Assembly (NCBI GenBank): GCA_965204705.1 | Contig: OZ242006.1 | Coordinates: 744,001-808,000 of the forward strand | Direction: 5' to 3' | Source of the DNA: Bin5 sp965204705 | Lineage (GTDB): Bacteria > Chloroflexota > Anaerolineae > Caldilineales > Caldilineaceae | DNA length: 64,000 nucleotides | Shown: piece by piece, positions 28,471-36,595 of the stretch | Layout: each line of letters begins with the position of its first letter | How positions within the stretch are numbered: the stretch's first letter is position 1 | Program-made: the position numbers and the translations under genes | The notes under the pieces: generated by a model | Told to the model about the DNA's origin: nothing | Databases searched by the model: none | What the model saw: only the letters and a program-made list of their open reading frames with translations

Positions 28471-29352
28471 TTACTGATACCCGCCAATTCCCAACAACTC
28501 CCGCGTCGCCGGACCGGCCTCTTCGATCACCTTATCCAAGAGCCCGTCCTCCGGTCTGCCGCCAAACGGCGAACTGCGCATCCACGTCGGGCCGTAGCTC
28601 AGAATCAGCACACGGCGCTTATTGCCCTCTGCGCTCGTCGGCATAGCCCGATGCCATAGATTGCCGTGCAGCATCACACAGGTGCCGGCCGCGGCGCGAA
28701 TCTCCCGCTGGCCCCCCAGGTCACCCTGCTCCTCCAAGGGCAGGTCCCTACCCGTATGCAGATGCGTACCCGGAACCACCGCCAGCAGCCCATTGGCGTC
28801 GTCCAATTCGTCCAGATAGATTAGACAGTCCAGCTTGTGCGGATACGCGAAAAAGGGCGGCACCGGCTCCGTCATGCCCGGCTGATGGTGATGCCAGCGG
28901 GTGAACTGGATCTCCTGGCCCGGATAGCTGATGCGGGCTGCCAGCTGGCGAACGCGCACGAAGGGGCCCAGCACCGCTCGCGCTACCGAGAGCAGTGGCT
29001 CAAAATCTATCAAATCGTGGAAGGCGCCATGTTTGTCAAACAGATGCCGTGGAATCCAATCCCTGCCGCGCAAACGGCTCCCGTCGGCTTCCTCAAACTC
29101 CGCCGCCTCCACTTCGTCCAGCGCGCGGCGCAGCATCTCTAACGGCTTGCCCTCGATCAAAGCCTCCCGCATCAGATAGCCGTCTCTCGCAAACGCCTCA
29201 ATCTCAGCCTGCGAAGCCCAGACGTCGAAAATCCGTTCCCGCTCCTGTCCCTCATTGTTGACCAGGATACGATAGGAGATGGTGTGATGTTGGTAGGAGT
29301 CGTACTTATCCTGGATCTGGTCCCGGAGGCTGGTCACAGCGCCTGCTGTCAT
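28471..29352 (-). CDS. PhyH-family protein lacking the usual carboxylate metal ligand
   Basis: This 293-residue double-stranded beta-helix protein of the phytanoyl-CoA dioxygenase family ends within the region of the higBA promoter. Family members bind Fe(II) with a His-x-Asp motif and a distal His. Here the first motif reads FTRWHHHQPG, so the acid is replaced by His156 or Gln157. The distal part is intact (CVMLHGNLWHRAM) and an Arg follows (NKRRVL). Loss of the carboxylate is known in halogenases (SyrB2 type), and three-His centres exist in other dioxygenases. The chemistry may therefore differ from simple hydroxylation, or the protein may be inactive. Substrate unknown. Confidence 0.8.
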   Translation of the reverse strand: MTAGAVTSLRDQIQDKYDSYQHHTISYRILVNNEGQERERIFDVWASQAEIEAFARDGYLMREALIEGKPLEMLRRALDEVEAAEFEEADGSRLRGRDWIPRHLFDKHGAFHDLIDFEPLLSVARAVLGPFVRVRQLAARISYPGQEIQFTRWHHHQPGMTEPVPPFFAYPHKLDCLIYLDELDDANGLLAVVPGTHLHTGRDLPLEEQGDLGGQREIRAAAGTCVMLHGNLWHRAMPTSAEGNKRRVLILSYGPTWMRSSPFGGRPEDGLLDKVIEEAGPATRELLGIGGYQ

Positions 29353-29423
29353 AGTATTTCCTCCTTACCTGTTATATCGTACTGTGGTTGAAGCCCACCG
29401 GACTTTTCCTCATCTTCCATCGC

Positions 29424-30482
29424 TCACTGCGAATTCACCCTCTCCAGACGCGGCCCTTCCGGCGTGTCGTGCACCTGCCATCCCAGCGAGGAGATCGCAT
29501 CCCGCAACGCGTCTGCTTCAGGCCAGTTGCGTTCCGCGCGCGCGGCAGTGCGCCGTTCAGCCAGGTCCAATACCGCCTGCGGCGCCGGCTCCTCCACCGG
29601 CTGCGCAGCCGCATCTCGCGCTGCGCAGGCTCGCTCCCATATCTCCCCCGGTATGCCGTCTTCCAGCGTCGGCGGCAGACGCCAGTCCCCCAGCGCCGAC
29701 GCCGGGAAGCGCGCCCCGCTCCCGAACACCTGCTCTCCCCCTGAAGACAGCACAGTCGCGCCGCCCTGGCCCACCAACTCGCACTCTCCCGTCGCAGGCT
29801 CGATCACCACGCCGGTGTTCTCGTCAATGCCCAACACCGTTATCCCCCGCGGCAACAAAGCCATCAACTCGTCAAAACGCGGCTGCCCCATGTAGCAGTG
29901 GCTGGTATCCAGCTCGTCGCCGCCGTCGTTGTTATTCCAGTGGGGAATGACGCTCATCCGCAGGCCAAAATCGCTGAAAAAGGCCAGCCCCTCGATCCAG
30001 TGGAGGTCCTGGCCCACCTTGTAAATCTCATAGACCGGCAGAGTGTAACGGCCGGACGCCACCGTTGTCGCGCTCGAAAAGCAGATCGCCCCGCCCAGCC
30101 GGTGCCTTGCCCGCAACGCGTGCCAGGCGTAGCTGTCCCGCAGCTGGCGCACCGTGTACGAAGGACTGCCCGGCCCCATGAAAAGATAACTGCTTTCGAA
30201 TAACGGATCTGCCAGTTCAGGGTCGTCGGGATCGAACGCCGTGCCCCGCTTGCGCGCCGGCACAATCGAGACCTGAGGTGAATAATTGCGCAGATGACGT
30301 TCCAGGTACGCGCCGACCTTTCCGGCCACCGCGGGCGAATTCAACTCAAAACCGGCCGGCGTCTCCAGTATGGCAACCTGGACCGGCGCCGGCAGTTCAC
30401 GCATCACCCGCTCATGAATCCGGTAGGCCCCCGGTGCTGTCTCTCCCGACCCAAAGAGAGCTATCGGGCCAATTTCACTCAT
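29424..30482 (-). CDS. Peptidase S51-like (cyanophycinase/PepE fold) protein fused to a CysRS-type C-terminal domain
   Basis: This 352-residue protein has two parts. Residues 1-280 resemble class-I amidotransferase-fold peptidases of family S51: IALFGSGETAPG, AILETPAGF, YLFMGPGSPSYTVRQL, and a nucleophile-elbow-like GGAICFSSATTVASG. The last stretch differs from the usual G-x-S-A-G-A, so activity is uncertain. Residues about 305-350 (LAERRTAARAERNWPEADAL then LGWQVHDTPEGPRLER) closely resemble the extreme C-terminal extension of cysteinyl-tRNA synthetase, which helps bind tRNA. No other synthetase part is present. The fusion suggests a peptidase or amidotransferase-like enzyme that contacts tRNA or another nucleic acid; this is inference. 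Confidence 0.75.
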   Translation of the reverse strand: MSEIGPIALFGSGETAPGAYRIHERVMRELPAPVQVAILETPAGFELNSPAVAGKVGAYLERHLRNYSPQVSIVPARKRGTAFDPDDPELADPLFESSYLFMGPGSPSYTVRQLRDSYAWHALRARHRLGGAICFSSATTVASGRYTLPVYEIYKVGQDLHWIEGLAFFSDFGLRMSVIPHWNNNDGGDELDTSHCYMGQPRFDELMALLPRGITVLGIDENTGVVIEPATGECELVGQGGATVLSSGGEQVFGSGARFPASALGDWRLPPTLEDGIPGEIWERACAARDAAAQPVEEPAPQAVLDLAERRTAARAERNWPEADALRDAISSLGWQVHDTPEGPRLERVNSQ

Positions 30483-30644
30483 CGCATCCCCCTTTTCACC
30501 CAGCCTCCCTGCCCGCTTCCGAACCCGTTCTTATAAGTCTGGCAACAGGCAGGGAGCAATAACAACGGCACGCAAACTCCGCACAGTTTCAAAGACTTTC
30601 GCCGTGCTACCCCCATTGGTATCTCTCCGGGCGCGTGTCTGATG

Positions 30645-30653
30645 TGCTATACT
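30645..30653 (+). promoter_or_regulatory. Extended -10 promoter candidate
   Basis: TGCTATACT (TGn plus TATACT) lies about 55 bases before the spermidine-synthase-like gene; no clear -35. Confidence 0.45.
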
Positions 30654-30707
30654 GTTGCGGCAGTTCTGTGGGCGTAACCGCAGCTACCGGGACCGTGTCG
30701 TTCCTGT

Positions 30708-32324
30708 ATGAAAACCTTTGTCTTCCGGATGCTCGTCTTCACGGCGGGCGCAGTCACCCTCGGCGTTGAGTTCAGCGCCGCCCGTCTGCTGGAACCCTGG
30801 TTCGGAAACAGCCAGATCGTTTGGGCCGCTCTGATCGGACTGATTCTCTCTTACCTGGCAATGGGAGCCTGGCTGGGTGGGAAACTGGCCGACCGCTTCC
30901 CCAGCCTCGGCGCGCTGTTGACGCTCGTGACCATTGCCGGTCTGGGCGTCGCGGTCACGCCGGCCATCAGCCCGCCCATTTTGCGCCTGGCCACTGTGGG
31001 GCTTAACGACTATCTTCCAGGTCTCCTCGCCGGCGCGCTGCTTGTCGTCCTGCTGCTCTTCAGCCTGCCAGTGATCCTGTTGGGGGCGGTCAGCCCGTGG
31101 GCCGTGCGCTTGGCGGTAACCGATCTGCAGCAGACCGGGCGCGTGGCCGGACGCCTCTATGCCATCGGCGCCTGCGGCAGCATCCTAGGTACATTTCTAC
31201 CCGTTCTCTGGCTGATCCCCTCCTACGGAACCCGCTGGAGCTTCTACCTGCTGGCCCTCTGGCTTCTGACCGTCACACTGCTGGCGGCCCTCCTCCACGG
31301 CCGCAGCCGGCGCATCCACGGCATGACGCTGCTTGCGCTCGGCGCAACGCTGGCCCTTGCTCTAATCGACCCTGGCAGCGTGCGCGCCCACTGGGACAGC
31401 CGCGAAGATAGCCCAATTCTATACGAAGACGAATCTCTCTACAACTACATCCTCGTCCGGTCATGGGGCAGCGAGCGGCATCTCCAACTCAACGAAGGCA
31501 TCGGCCTCCATAGCGTCTACCACCCTGACAGCCTTCTCAGCAGAGGCATCTGGGACTATTTCCTGCTGGCGCCGCTCTTTCGACCCCAAGGCACCCTCGA
31601 CCCCCACGAGCGCGTGCTGGTGATCGGGCTCGCCGCCGGCACCGCGCCCAACCTGTACACCGAAATCTACGGCCCGCTCGAAATCGTCGGCGTCGAGCTG
31701 GATCCGCAGATTATCGATGTGGGACGGCGCTACTTTGAAATGACCCAACCCAATCTGACGGCCGTGGCGGCAGATGGACGCCGCTGGCTCCTCGACCAGC
31801 CCGATGACGAACTCTTCGACATCGTCCTCGTCGATGCCTACCGCCCGCCCTACATACCGTTCCACCTCACAACCGTCGAGTTCTTCCAATTGGCGCGCCA
31901 GCATATGAGTGAGCGGGGGATCCTGATGATAAACGTCGGCCGCTCTCCAACCGATTTTTCGCTCGTAGATGCCCTCGCCGCCACCCTTGTCGCAGTATTT
32001 CCTACCGTGCTGATCGTCGACGAGCCGGGACCGCCCGACGACCTCGGAAACTCCCTTGTCGTCGCCGCAAACCAGCCCGCGACCCAGGAAACGTTCGCCG
32101 CAAATGCCGCGGCCCTTTCCCCGTCACTGCCGCGCCAGTTCCGTCAGTTCGCGCTTGAGGTGGCCGGCTGCGACAGCCACTCCTCTTGCGATCCCAACCT
32201 GTCGCGTGTGCGCGCGCCGGATCCACCCGAGGACACACCCATTCTCACCGACGACCATGCGCCGGTCGAACGCCTGGTGCATGGCGTAATCTGGAGTTTT
32301 CTCCGCAGCAGAGCTGAACCGTAG
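30708..32324 (+). CDS. Membrane-fused spermidine synthase-like protein
   Basis: This 538-residue protein has about seven or eight membrane helices (1-225) followed by a Rossmann methyltransferase-like domain of the spermidine synthase family (about 240-500). The nucleotide-binding strand is VLVIGLAAGTAPNL, the acidic loop is IVGVELDPQIIDVGRRY, and AADGRRWL and DIVLVDAYRPPYIPFHL match the family. Soluble SpeE makes spermidine from putrescine and decarboxylated SAM; the membrane-fused forms are widespread and their substrates are mostly unknown. The N-terminus resembles a small transporter-like module. A PIG-L gene follows on the same strand after 55 bases, so the two may be co-expressed. Confidence 0.85.
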   Translation: MKTFVFRMLVFTAGAVTLGVEFSAARLLEPWFGNSQIVWAALIGLILSYLAMGAWLGGKLADRFPSLGALLTLVTIAGLGVAVTPAISPPILRLATVGLNDYLPGLLAGALLVVLLLFSLPVILLGAVSPWAVRLAVTDLQQTGRVAGRLYAIGACGSILGTFLPVLWLIPSYGTRWSFYLLALWLLTVTLLAALLHGRSRRIHGMTLLALGATLALALIDPGSVRAHWDSREDSPILYEDESLYNYILVRSWGSERHLQLNEGIGLHSVYHPDSLLSRGIWDYFLLAPLFRPQGTLDPHERVLVIGLAAGTAPNLYTEIYGPLEIVGVELDPQIIDVGRRYFEMTQPNLTAVAADGRRWLLDQPDDELFDIVLVDAYRPPYIPFHLTTVEFFQLARQHMSERGILMINVGRSPTDFSLVDALAATLVAVFPTVLIVDEPGPPDDLGNSLVVAANQPATQETFAANAAALSPSLPRQFRQFALEVAGCDSHSSCDPNLSRVRAPDPPEDTPILTDDHAPVERLVHGVIWSFLRSRAEP

Positions 32325-32379
32325 CAGTTCACAGACCAACGCTTACCGGCTATCGGCCGTAACGAGAGAGCAACTCACC

Positions 32380-33264
32380 ATGACCAATTCACGCACACTG
32401 CTGGGCGTCTTCGCCCATCCCGACGACGAAAGCTTTGGGCCCGGAGGCACACTGGCCCGCTACGCAGCTGAAGGCGTGCAGGTGCATGTCATCATCGCCA
32501 CCGACGGCGACGCCGGCTCGGTAAACGAGAGCCACCGCAACCAGACCGAACGCACTCTGGCCCAGGTGCGCAGCGAGGAGCTTGCCCGCGCCGCCGTAGA
32601 ACTGGGCATCACCACGATCTGGAATCTGCCCTACCGCGACAGCGGTATGCGCGGCTCGCCCGACAATGAGCACCCCAGGGCGTTGGTGCAACAGCCGATC
32701 GACCGGCTGCTGTCTGAACTGATCGGCTACTTCCGCCGTTTGAAGCCGCAGGTTGTCATCACCCATGACCCTTACGGCGGCTATGGCCATCCCGACCACA
32801 TTCGCTGCTGCGAAATCGTAACCGCAGCCTTCTATGCCGCAGGACAGGCAGAGGGGTCCGGCACAGCCCGCAACGGTAGCGGCCTCCTGCCTCCCCACGC
32901 CGCCCAGAAACTTTACTACTCCAGCTTCGACAAACGCATGCTCCGCTGGATCGTCAAGTTCATGCAGCTGACAGGCCGCAATCCCCGCCAGGTCGGCCGC
33001 AACCAGGACGTCGATCTGGTCGAAATCGCCTCCTGGGAGACTCCTATCAACGCCCGCATAGATGTGCGCGCCTTTTTAGACCTCAAGGAACGGGCCAGCC
33101 GCGCCCATGCCAGCCAGTACAGTGGCGGCCCGTCCATGCTGCGGGCGCTCCCGGGACCAGTCCGCCGCCGCCTGTCTCGTTACGAAAACTACACCCGCGC
33201 CTTCCCCGCCCCCAACGCCTACCAGGAACCGGATCTGTTCCACAACGTGGTCTGGCAGAATTGA
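32380..33264 (+). CDS. PIG-L/LmbE family deacetylase
   Basis: This 294-residue zinc-dependent deacetylase has the diagnostic GVFAHPDDESFGPGGTLA, which supplies His and Asp ligands plus the catalytic Asp. The second motif THDPYGGYGHPDHIRCCE supplies the last His. Family members remove acetyl groups from GlcNAc-linked molecules (MshB, BshB in thiol synthesis; PIG-L in GPI anchors) or from antibiotics. The LPYRDSGMRG region and its length resemble the MshB/mycothiol-conjugate branch, but no other thiol gene is nearby. It probably acts in the cytoplasm because no signal peptide is visible. Confidence 0.9.
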   Translation: MTNSRTLLGVFAHPDDESFGPGGTLARYAAEGVQVHVIIATDGDAGSVNESHRNQTERTLAQVRSEELARAAVELGITTIWNLPYRDSGMRGSPDNEHPRALVQQPIDRLLSELIGYFRRLKPQVVITHDPYGGYGHPDHIRCCEIVTAAFYAAGQAEGSGTARNGSGLLPPHAAQKLYYSSFDKRMLRWIVKFMQLTGRNPRQVGRNQDVDLVEIASWETPINARIDVRAFLDLKERASRAHASQYSGGPSMLRALPGPVRRRLSRYENYTRAFPAPNAYQEPDLFHNVVWQN

Positions 33265-33303
33265 GTGGCGCGACTGAAGATTACCGGACTACTGTCCCCG
33301 GGC

Positions 33304-33322
33304 CGCGGCGGCTCGCGCCGCG
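33304..33322 (+). terminator. G+C-rich hairpin after the PIG-L gene
   Basis: CGCGGCG-GCTCG-CGCCGCG forms a perfect 7-bp stem 40 bases after the stop codon. There is no T tract, so it is at best a pause site, a Rho-linked end or an mRNA-stabilising hairpin. Confidence 0.3.
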
Positions 33323-33386
33323 CCGATTCCGGCTCTTTGCGCCTGCGATCTTCCTCCAATTGGGGATTCCGTCGGCATGAGAAACT

Positions 33387-33415
33387 TTGTACCTGTCAAA
33401 GTGGTAGTGTACGAT
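33387..33415 (+). promoter_or_regulatory. Promoter candidate for the bactofilin-like gene
   Basis: TTGTAC and TACGAT are separated by exactly 17 bases, giving a leader of about 100 bases. Confidence 0.5.
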
Positions 33416-33523
33416 CAGGCCGGTACTCGCCCGTCCGCAAGTTAGACTCTGCCTGTCCTCCGTTTGATGCAGTGGAGTCGTCGGGAAAACAATCGGGCGC
33501 GAGTTATCTCCAGGAGAAAAGAT

Positions 33524-34774
33524 ATGTATCTGCCAAAGAAGCATCTTCGTTGGCTCGTAGTGGCGGTCATGGCCCTTCTGGCCCTGACCGCATCCAGTGC
33601 CGCCCTGTCCGCCGAATTCGTCGGCGATGAGATTTACCGCTTGGCTGAGGGCGAAATTGTGGACGATGACCTTTATATTGCCGCTACAGAGATCTATATC
33701 GAAGGAACTGTTCAAGGAGACCTGATCGCAGTCGCCTCCTATATCGAGATCGGCCCGACCGGTGTCATTGAAGGTGACCTGTGGACGATGGCCGGCGGAG
33801 TTGAGATTCACGGTACGATCCTGGACGACCTGCGTGCTGCCGGAGGCGGCCTCGAACTCTCGGGTACCGTCGCCGACGACGCCTTTCTCGGCGCCGGGGG
33901 CGGGCCTGCCGACATTCCAACCGGCATGGGAACGCAAGCAGTTGCCGCGGGGCTGAGCGTCACAGGAGAGATCGGCGGTGACACCTACGTCGGCGCTGGC
34001 GGCGCCGATATCTCAGGTAGAATCGGCGGAGACCTCTTGGGCGCAATGGGGATACTCGAGTTTTCAGGCGCCGTCGCAGGCGATACCGACATTCAAGTCG
34101 GAGAATTCACTGTCTATGATACCGCCCGCTTCGACGGCGTACTCACATATTCCGCCCCAGAGCAACGCCAGTTTCCCGCCGGCGTTGCCCGCGACATCCA
34201 ATATGAGGCGCCGCCCGAGTCAGAGACCGCCGAAGGCACCATCGTCGGCGCCATTTTCGGCTGGATTTTCCGGACCATCGCCGTCGCCATCGGCGTCGCC
34301 ATTCTCGGCTGGCTGTTGATGCGCTTCAGACCCAGCATTCTGGTCCGACCTGCCGCCGCGATTCAGTCCAATCCGGTAGAAACCGGACTTTACGGTCTCC
34401 TTGGCGCAGTGCTGCTCATCTTCATCCCCATCGCTTCGATCATTCTTGTCGTCTTCACCTGGGCCTTCTGGGGCATCTTTCCTGGAATCGCCATGTTCAT
34501 CTTTCTGTTCGCATCGTCAGCCCTGGTCTGGTTCCTCAGCCCCCTGCTCACAGGTTACTGGCTGGGGGAGAAAATCAGTGAGCGGCTTGACGGCGACCAC
34601 AGCCCGCTCCTCCTCCTCCTGATGGGCGCGCTCCTCATAGTCGTCCTCGGCCGGATTCCATTCCTTGGATGGCTCGTCTACCTGCTTAGCTTCCTACTGG
34701 CCCTCGGCGGACTCCTGCGCAGCGGGACTGCCGCGGTCGCCGACCGTCCGGCAGAGGCGCCTGTCGTTACCTGA
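33524..34774 (+). CDS. Exported bactofilin-like (polymer-forming) membrane protein
   Basis: This 416-residue protein has a signal peptide (ending ALSAEF) and a repeated beta-helix-like region (about 30-215). That region is built of short units such as GDLIAVASYIEIG, IEGDLWTMAGGVEIHG and IGGDLLGAMGILEFSG, the pattern of the polymer-forming cytoskeletal family. Four or five hydrophobic helices follow (about 235-400), with GRIPFLGWLVYLLSFLLALG near the end. The polymerising part would lie outside the membrane, unlike cytoplasmic bactofilins. A structural role in the envelope is likely. The ATG is chosen because AGGAG lies seven bases upstream; an upstream ATG in frame lacks this. Confidence 0.8.
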   Translation: MYLPKKHLRWLVVAVMALLALTASSAALSAEFVGDEIYRLAEGEIVDDDLYIAATEIYIEGTVQGDLIAVASYIEIGPTGVIEGDLWTMAGGVEIHGTILDDLRAAGGGLELSGTVADDAFLGAGGGPADIPTGMGTQAVAAGLSVTGEIGGDTYVGAGGADISGRIGGDLLGAMGILEFSGAVAGDTDIQVGEFTVYDTARFDGVLTYSAPEQRQFPAGVARDIQYEAPPESETAEGTIVGAIFGWIFRTIAVAIGVAILGWLLMRFRPSILVRPAAAIQSNPVETGLYGLLGAVLLIFIPIASIILVVFTWAFWGIFPGIAMFIFLFASSALVWFLSPLLTGYWLGEKISERLDGDHSPLLLLLMGALLIVVLGRIPFLGWLVYLLSFLLALGGLLRSGTAAVADRPAEAPVVT

Positions 34775-34848
34775 TTCTCGACCTTTGAGACGGCCTATCG
34801 CGATTCCCCCGGTATTGGCGGTAATATAGTTTTCGAAATTCACGACCT

Positions 34849-35079
34849 ATGCTCGCCATTAACGAAAAACTCTATCCCGGCGACCAGGTCCAAATGCGCA
34901 AACGCCATCCCTGCGGCGGCGACAGCTGGGAAATTGTTCGCGTTGGCGCCGACATCGGTCTGCTGTGCGAAACGTGTGGACGCCGCGTGCTTCTACCCCG
35001 CCGCAAATTCGCCCGCGGCGTCAGAAAATTCCTGCGCCGCAGTCCGCAAGCCATGAAAGATCAGGAAGGTCCCAGCTAG
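34849..35079 (+). CDS. DUF951 family small protein
   Basis: This 76-residue protein has the DUF951 pattern: LYPGDQVQMRKRHPCGGDSW, then EIVRVGADIGLLCETCGRRVLLPRRKFARGVRKFL. The Cys in HPCG and the CETCG pair suggest metal binding. DUF951 proteins are widespread in Firmicutes and Chloroflexota, often near replication or translation genes, and are of unknown function; a nucleic-acid-binding zinc fold is plausible. TATAGT lies 18 bases before the ATG, but no Shine-Dalgarno sequence is seen. The basic tail after residue 55 is also compatible with nucleic acid contact. Confidence 0.85.
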   Translation: MLAINEKLYPGDQVQMRKRHPCGGDSWEIVRVGADIGLLCETCGRRVLLPRRKFARGVRKFLRRSPQAMKDQEGPS

Positions 35080-35157
35080 CAGCGACCACCCTGCCGAGGC
35101 TGCGACCCGGTTGCCATACTGACTTTCTCATTCTTCTCTTCTCGGAAGGAGCGTACA

Positions 35158-35910
35158 ATGCAAAGGGAGGCGCTGGTCACCTATCTTGACGAAACCCTGC
35201 GCATCAAAGAGATCGCCGACTACGGCCCCCAAGGGCTGCAAATAGAAGGAAGGGCGCAGATCGACAAAATCGTCGGAACCGTGGACGCCCACCAACCCTG
35301 TGTCCACGCCGCCCTCGAACGCAACGCCGATCTTCTCCTGGTGCATCATGGCGTTCTCTGGGGCGACGCCAGGCCTCTGACCGCCAGCTACGGGCAGCTC
35401 GTCCGCACCTTCATCGAGCATGACCTCAATCTCTACGCCGCCCACCTGCCCCTCGACGCCCACCCACAGTGGGGAAATAACGCTGAACTCGCCCGGCGCC
35501 TCGGCCTCTCGGTCATCGACTGGTGGGCCGACGTCAAAGGCACGCCCCTCGCCGTCCTGGCCAGATACGATCATCCGCTCGATTTTCAAGAGCTGGTTGC
35601 CCGCTTCGAGAAACAGGTAGGCCGCCCCCAACTTGTTCAGGCTGAGGGGCCGACCCAAGTGCGGACGGTGGGGATTCTAAGTGGGTTCGGCGCCGACAAA
35701 ATCGCGACCGCCGCCAGCCTCGGCTGCGACGCCTACGTCACCGGCGAGACCAGCCACGCACAATACTACGAAGCCGCCAACACAGGTATCAATCTTCTCT
35801 ATGGCGGCCACTACACCTCCGAAACCGTTGGCGTACAGGCCCTGGGCGAACATCTGGCCCAGCGATTCGGCATCGCCTTTGAGTTCGTTGACCTGCCAAC
35901 CGGCCTCTGA
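35158..35910 (+). CDS. Nif3-like dinuclear metal centre protein
   Basis: This 250-residue Nif3/YbgI-family protein has the expected metal-binding motifs: ADLLLVHHGVLWGD near the N-terminus (two His), AAHLPLDAHPQWGNNAELA in the middle, and LLYGGHYTSETVGVQALGEHL near the C-terminus (His and Glu). The start YLDETLRIKEIADYGPQGLQIEG is also typical. Family members form toroidal hexamers with two metal ions per subunit. They are often annotated as GTP cyclohydrolase type 2 homologues, but their true reaction is uncertain. AAGGAG lies six bases before the ATG. It may share a transcript with the DUF951 gene 78 bases upstream. Confidence 0.92.
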   Translation: MQREALVTYLDETLRIKEIADYGPQGLQIEGRAQIDKIVGTVDAHQPCVHAALERNADLLLVHHGVLWGDARPLTASYGQLVRTFIEHDLNLYAAHLPLDAHPQWGNNAELARRLGLSVIDWWADVKGTPLAVLARYDHPLDFQELVARFEKQVGRPQLVQAEGPTQVRTVGILSGFGADKIATAASLGCDAYVTGETSHAQYYEAANTGINLLYGGHYTSETVGVQALGEHLAQRFGIAFEFVDLPTGL

Positions 35911-35989
35911 GCGAACCCGATTTGGCAGGCGCGGTCAGGGCGTCCGCTCCTCCTGGTGTATCCTCTTTATTCAGTATCCCGAAAGAAAA

Positions 35990-36017
35990 ACCCGCTGCAA
36001 TGTACCTTGCAGCGGGT
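35990..36017 (-). terminator. Strong intrinsic terminator of the selenoprotein gene
   Basis: ACCCGCTGCAA-TGTACC-TTGCAGCGGGT is a perfect 11-bp stem. On the minus strand it is followed at once by TTTTTCTTTC. It lies about 50 bases after the stop codon of the Rdx-type gene and shows that this strand is transcribed here. In the plus direction no T tract follows. Confidence 0.88.
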
Positions 36018-36067
36018 ATCGCGCTAACCGTCAGATGAGCGCCTCAAATCAATTCACCGAAACGTGA

Positions 36068-36334
36068 CTACGCACGCGGGGCCGGCTCCAGGCCTACCGC
36101 CTCCGAGAAGAGACCCAGAACTTCGCCCTCCTCCGCATGGCGCCCTTCAGCCTTTTTGCTGAAAACAAGCGTATCGCCCATCTTCACCTCAAACAACCCA
36201 CCACCCGAGGGGATCATCTTGAGAGTTTCAATCGCCGGCGTAAAATTCTCCAGTAGGTCGGCCGCCGCACGGACGGCACGGGGTGTGTAGTTTCACTGTA
36301 CGCAGTATTCGATACTGACCTTGTGCTTCTCCAT
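36068..36334 (-). CDS. Rdx/SelW-family selenoprotein with UGA-encoded selenocysteine
   Basis: An 88-residue protein is read only if the in-frame TGA at 36295-36293 is selenocysteine (U). The N-terminus is VSIEYCVQUNYTPRAV, the redox motif CxxU of SelW/SelT/SelH (Rdx) proteins; many homologues have CxxC there. After the UGA the family signature continues without interruption: an amphipathic helix (RAAADLLENF), then LKMIPSGGGLFEVKMGD, LVFSKKAEGRHAEEGEV. That conservation rules out a simple truncated gene. AGGAG lies six bases before the ATG, and a strong terminator follows the true stop. Rdx proteins are thioredoxin-fold redox proteins with poorly known partners. selA, selB, selC and selD are not in the window and would be needed elsewhere in the genome. 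Confidence 0.88.
36263..36278 (-). promoter_or_regulatory. Possible bacterial SECIS hairpin
   Basis: Starting 15 bases after the UGA, UGCCG-UCCGUG-CGGCG can form a 5-bp stem (one U-G pair) with a six-base loop containing G. Size and distance suit the loose bacterial SECIS element that SelB reads directly downstream of the UGA, but the stem is short. Confidence 0.4.
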
Positions 36335-36560
36335 GGTTATCTCCTGTCGTTGGACGGCCTTTCGGCGCAGCAAATGAAATATACTGCTGCATGCATTCTA
36401 GCAGCTTTTCTCCTCGCCCGCAAACCGTTGCTTTTTAAGGCCTGTCTCCCAAAAGTGGAGGAATTTCCCACTATCGGCACAGTGTCTCAGTCTCTATCCT
36501 TATCGGGCCCCTCGACTCCTCACCCAAGTCCGTGTCCCTTTAACAAGAACGCTTTCCACT

Positions 36561-36589
36561 TTGAACCGCTGCCAACTCGATGCTATAGT
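36561..36589 (+). promoter_or_regulatory. Promoter of the Tat lipoprotein gene, leaderless
   Basis: TTGAAC and TATAGT are separated by exactly 17 bases, with TGC before the -10 (extended -10). The ATG at 36596 begins seven bases after the -10, at the predicted transcription start, and no Shine-Dalgarno sequence exists. Confidence 0.7.
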
Positions 36590-36595
36590 GATTTC

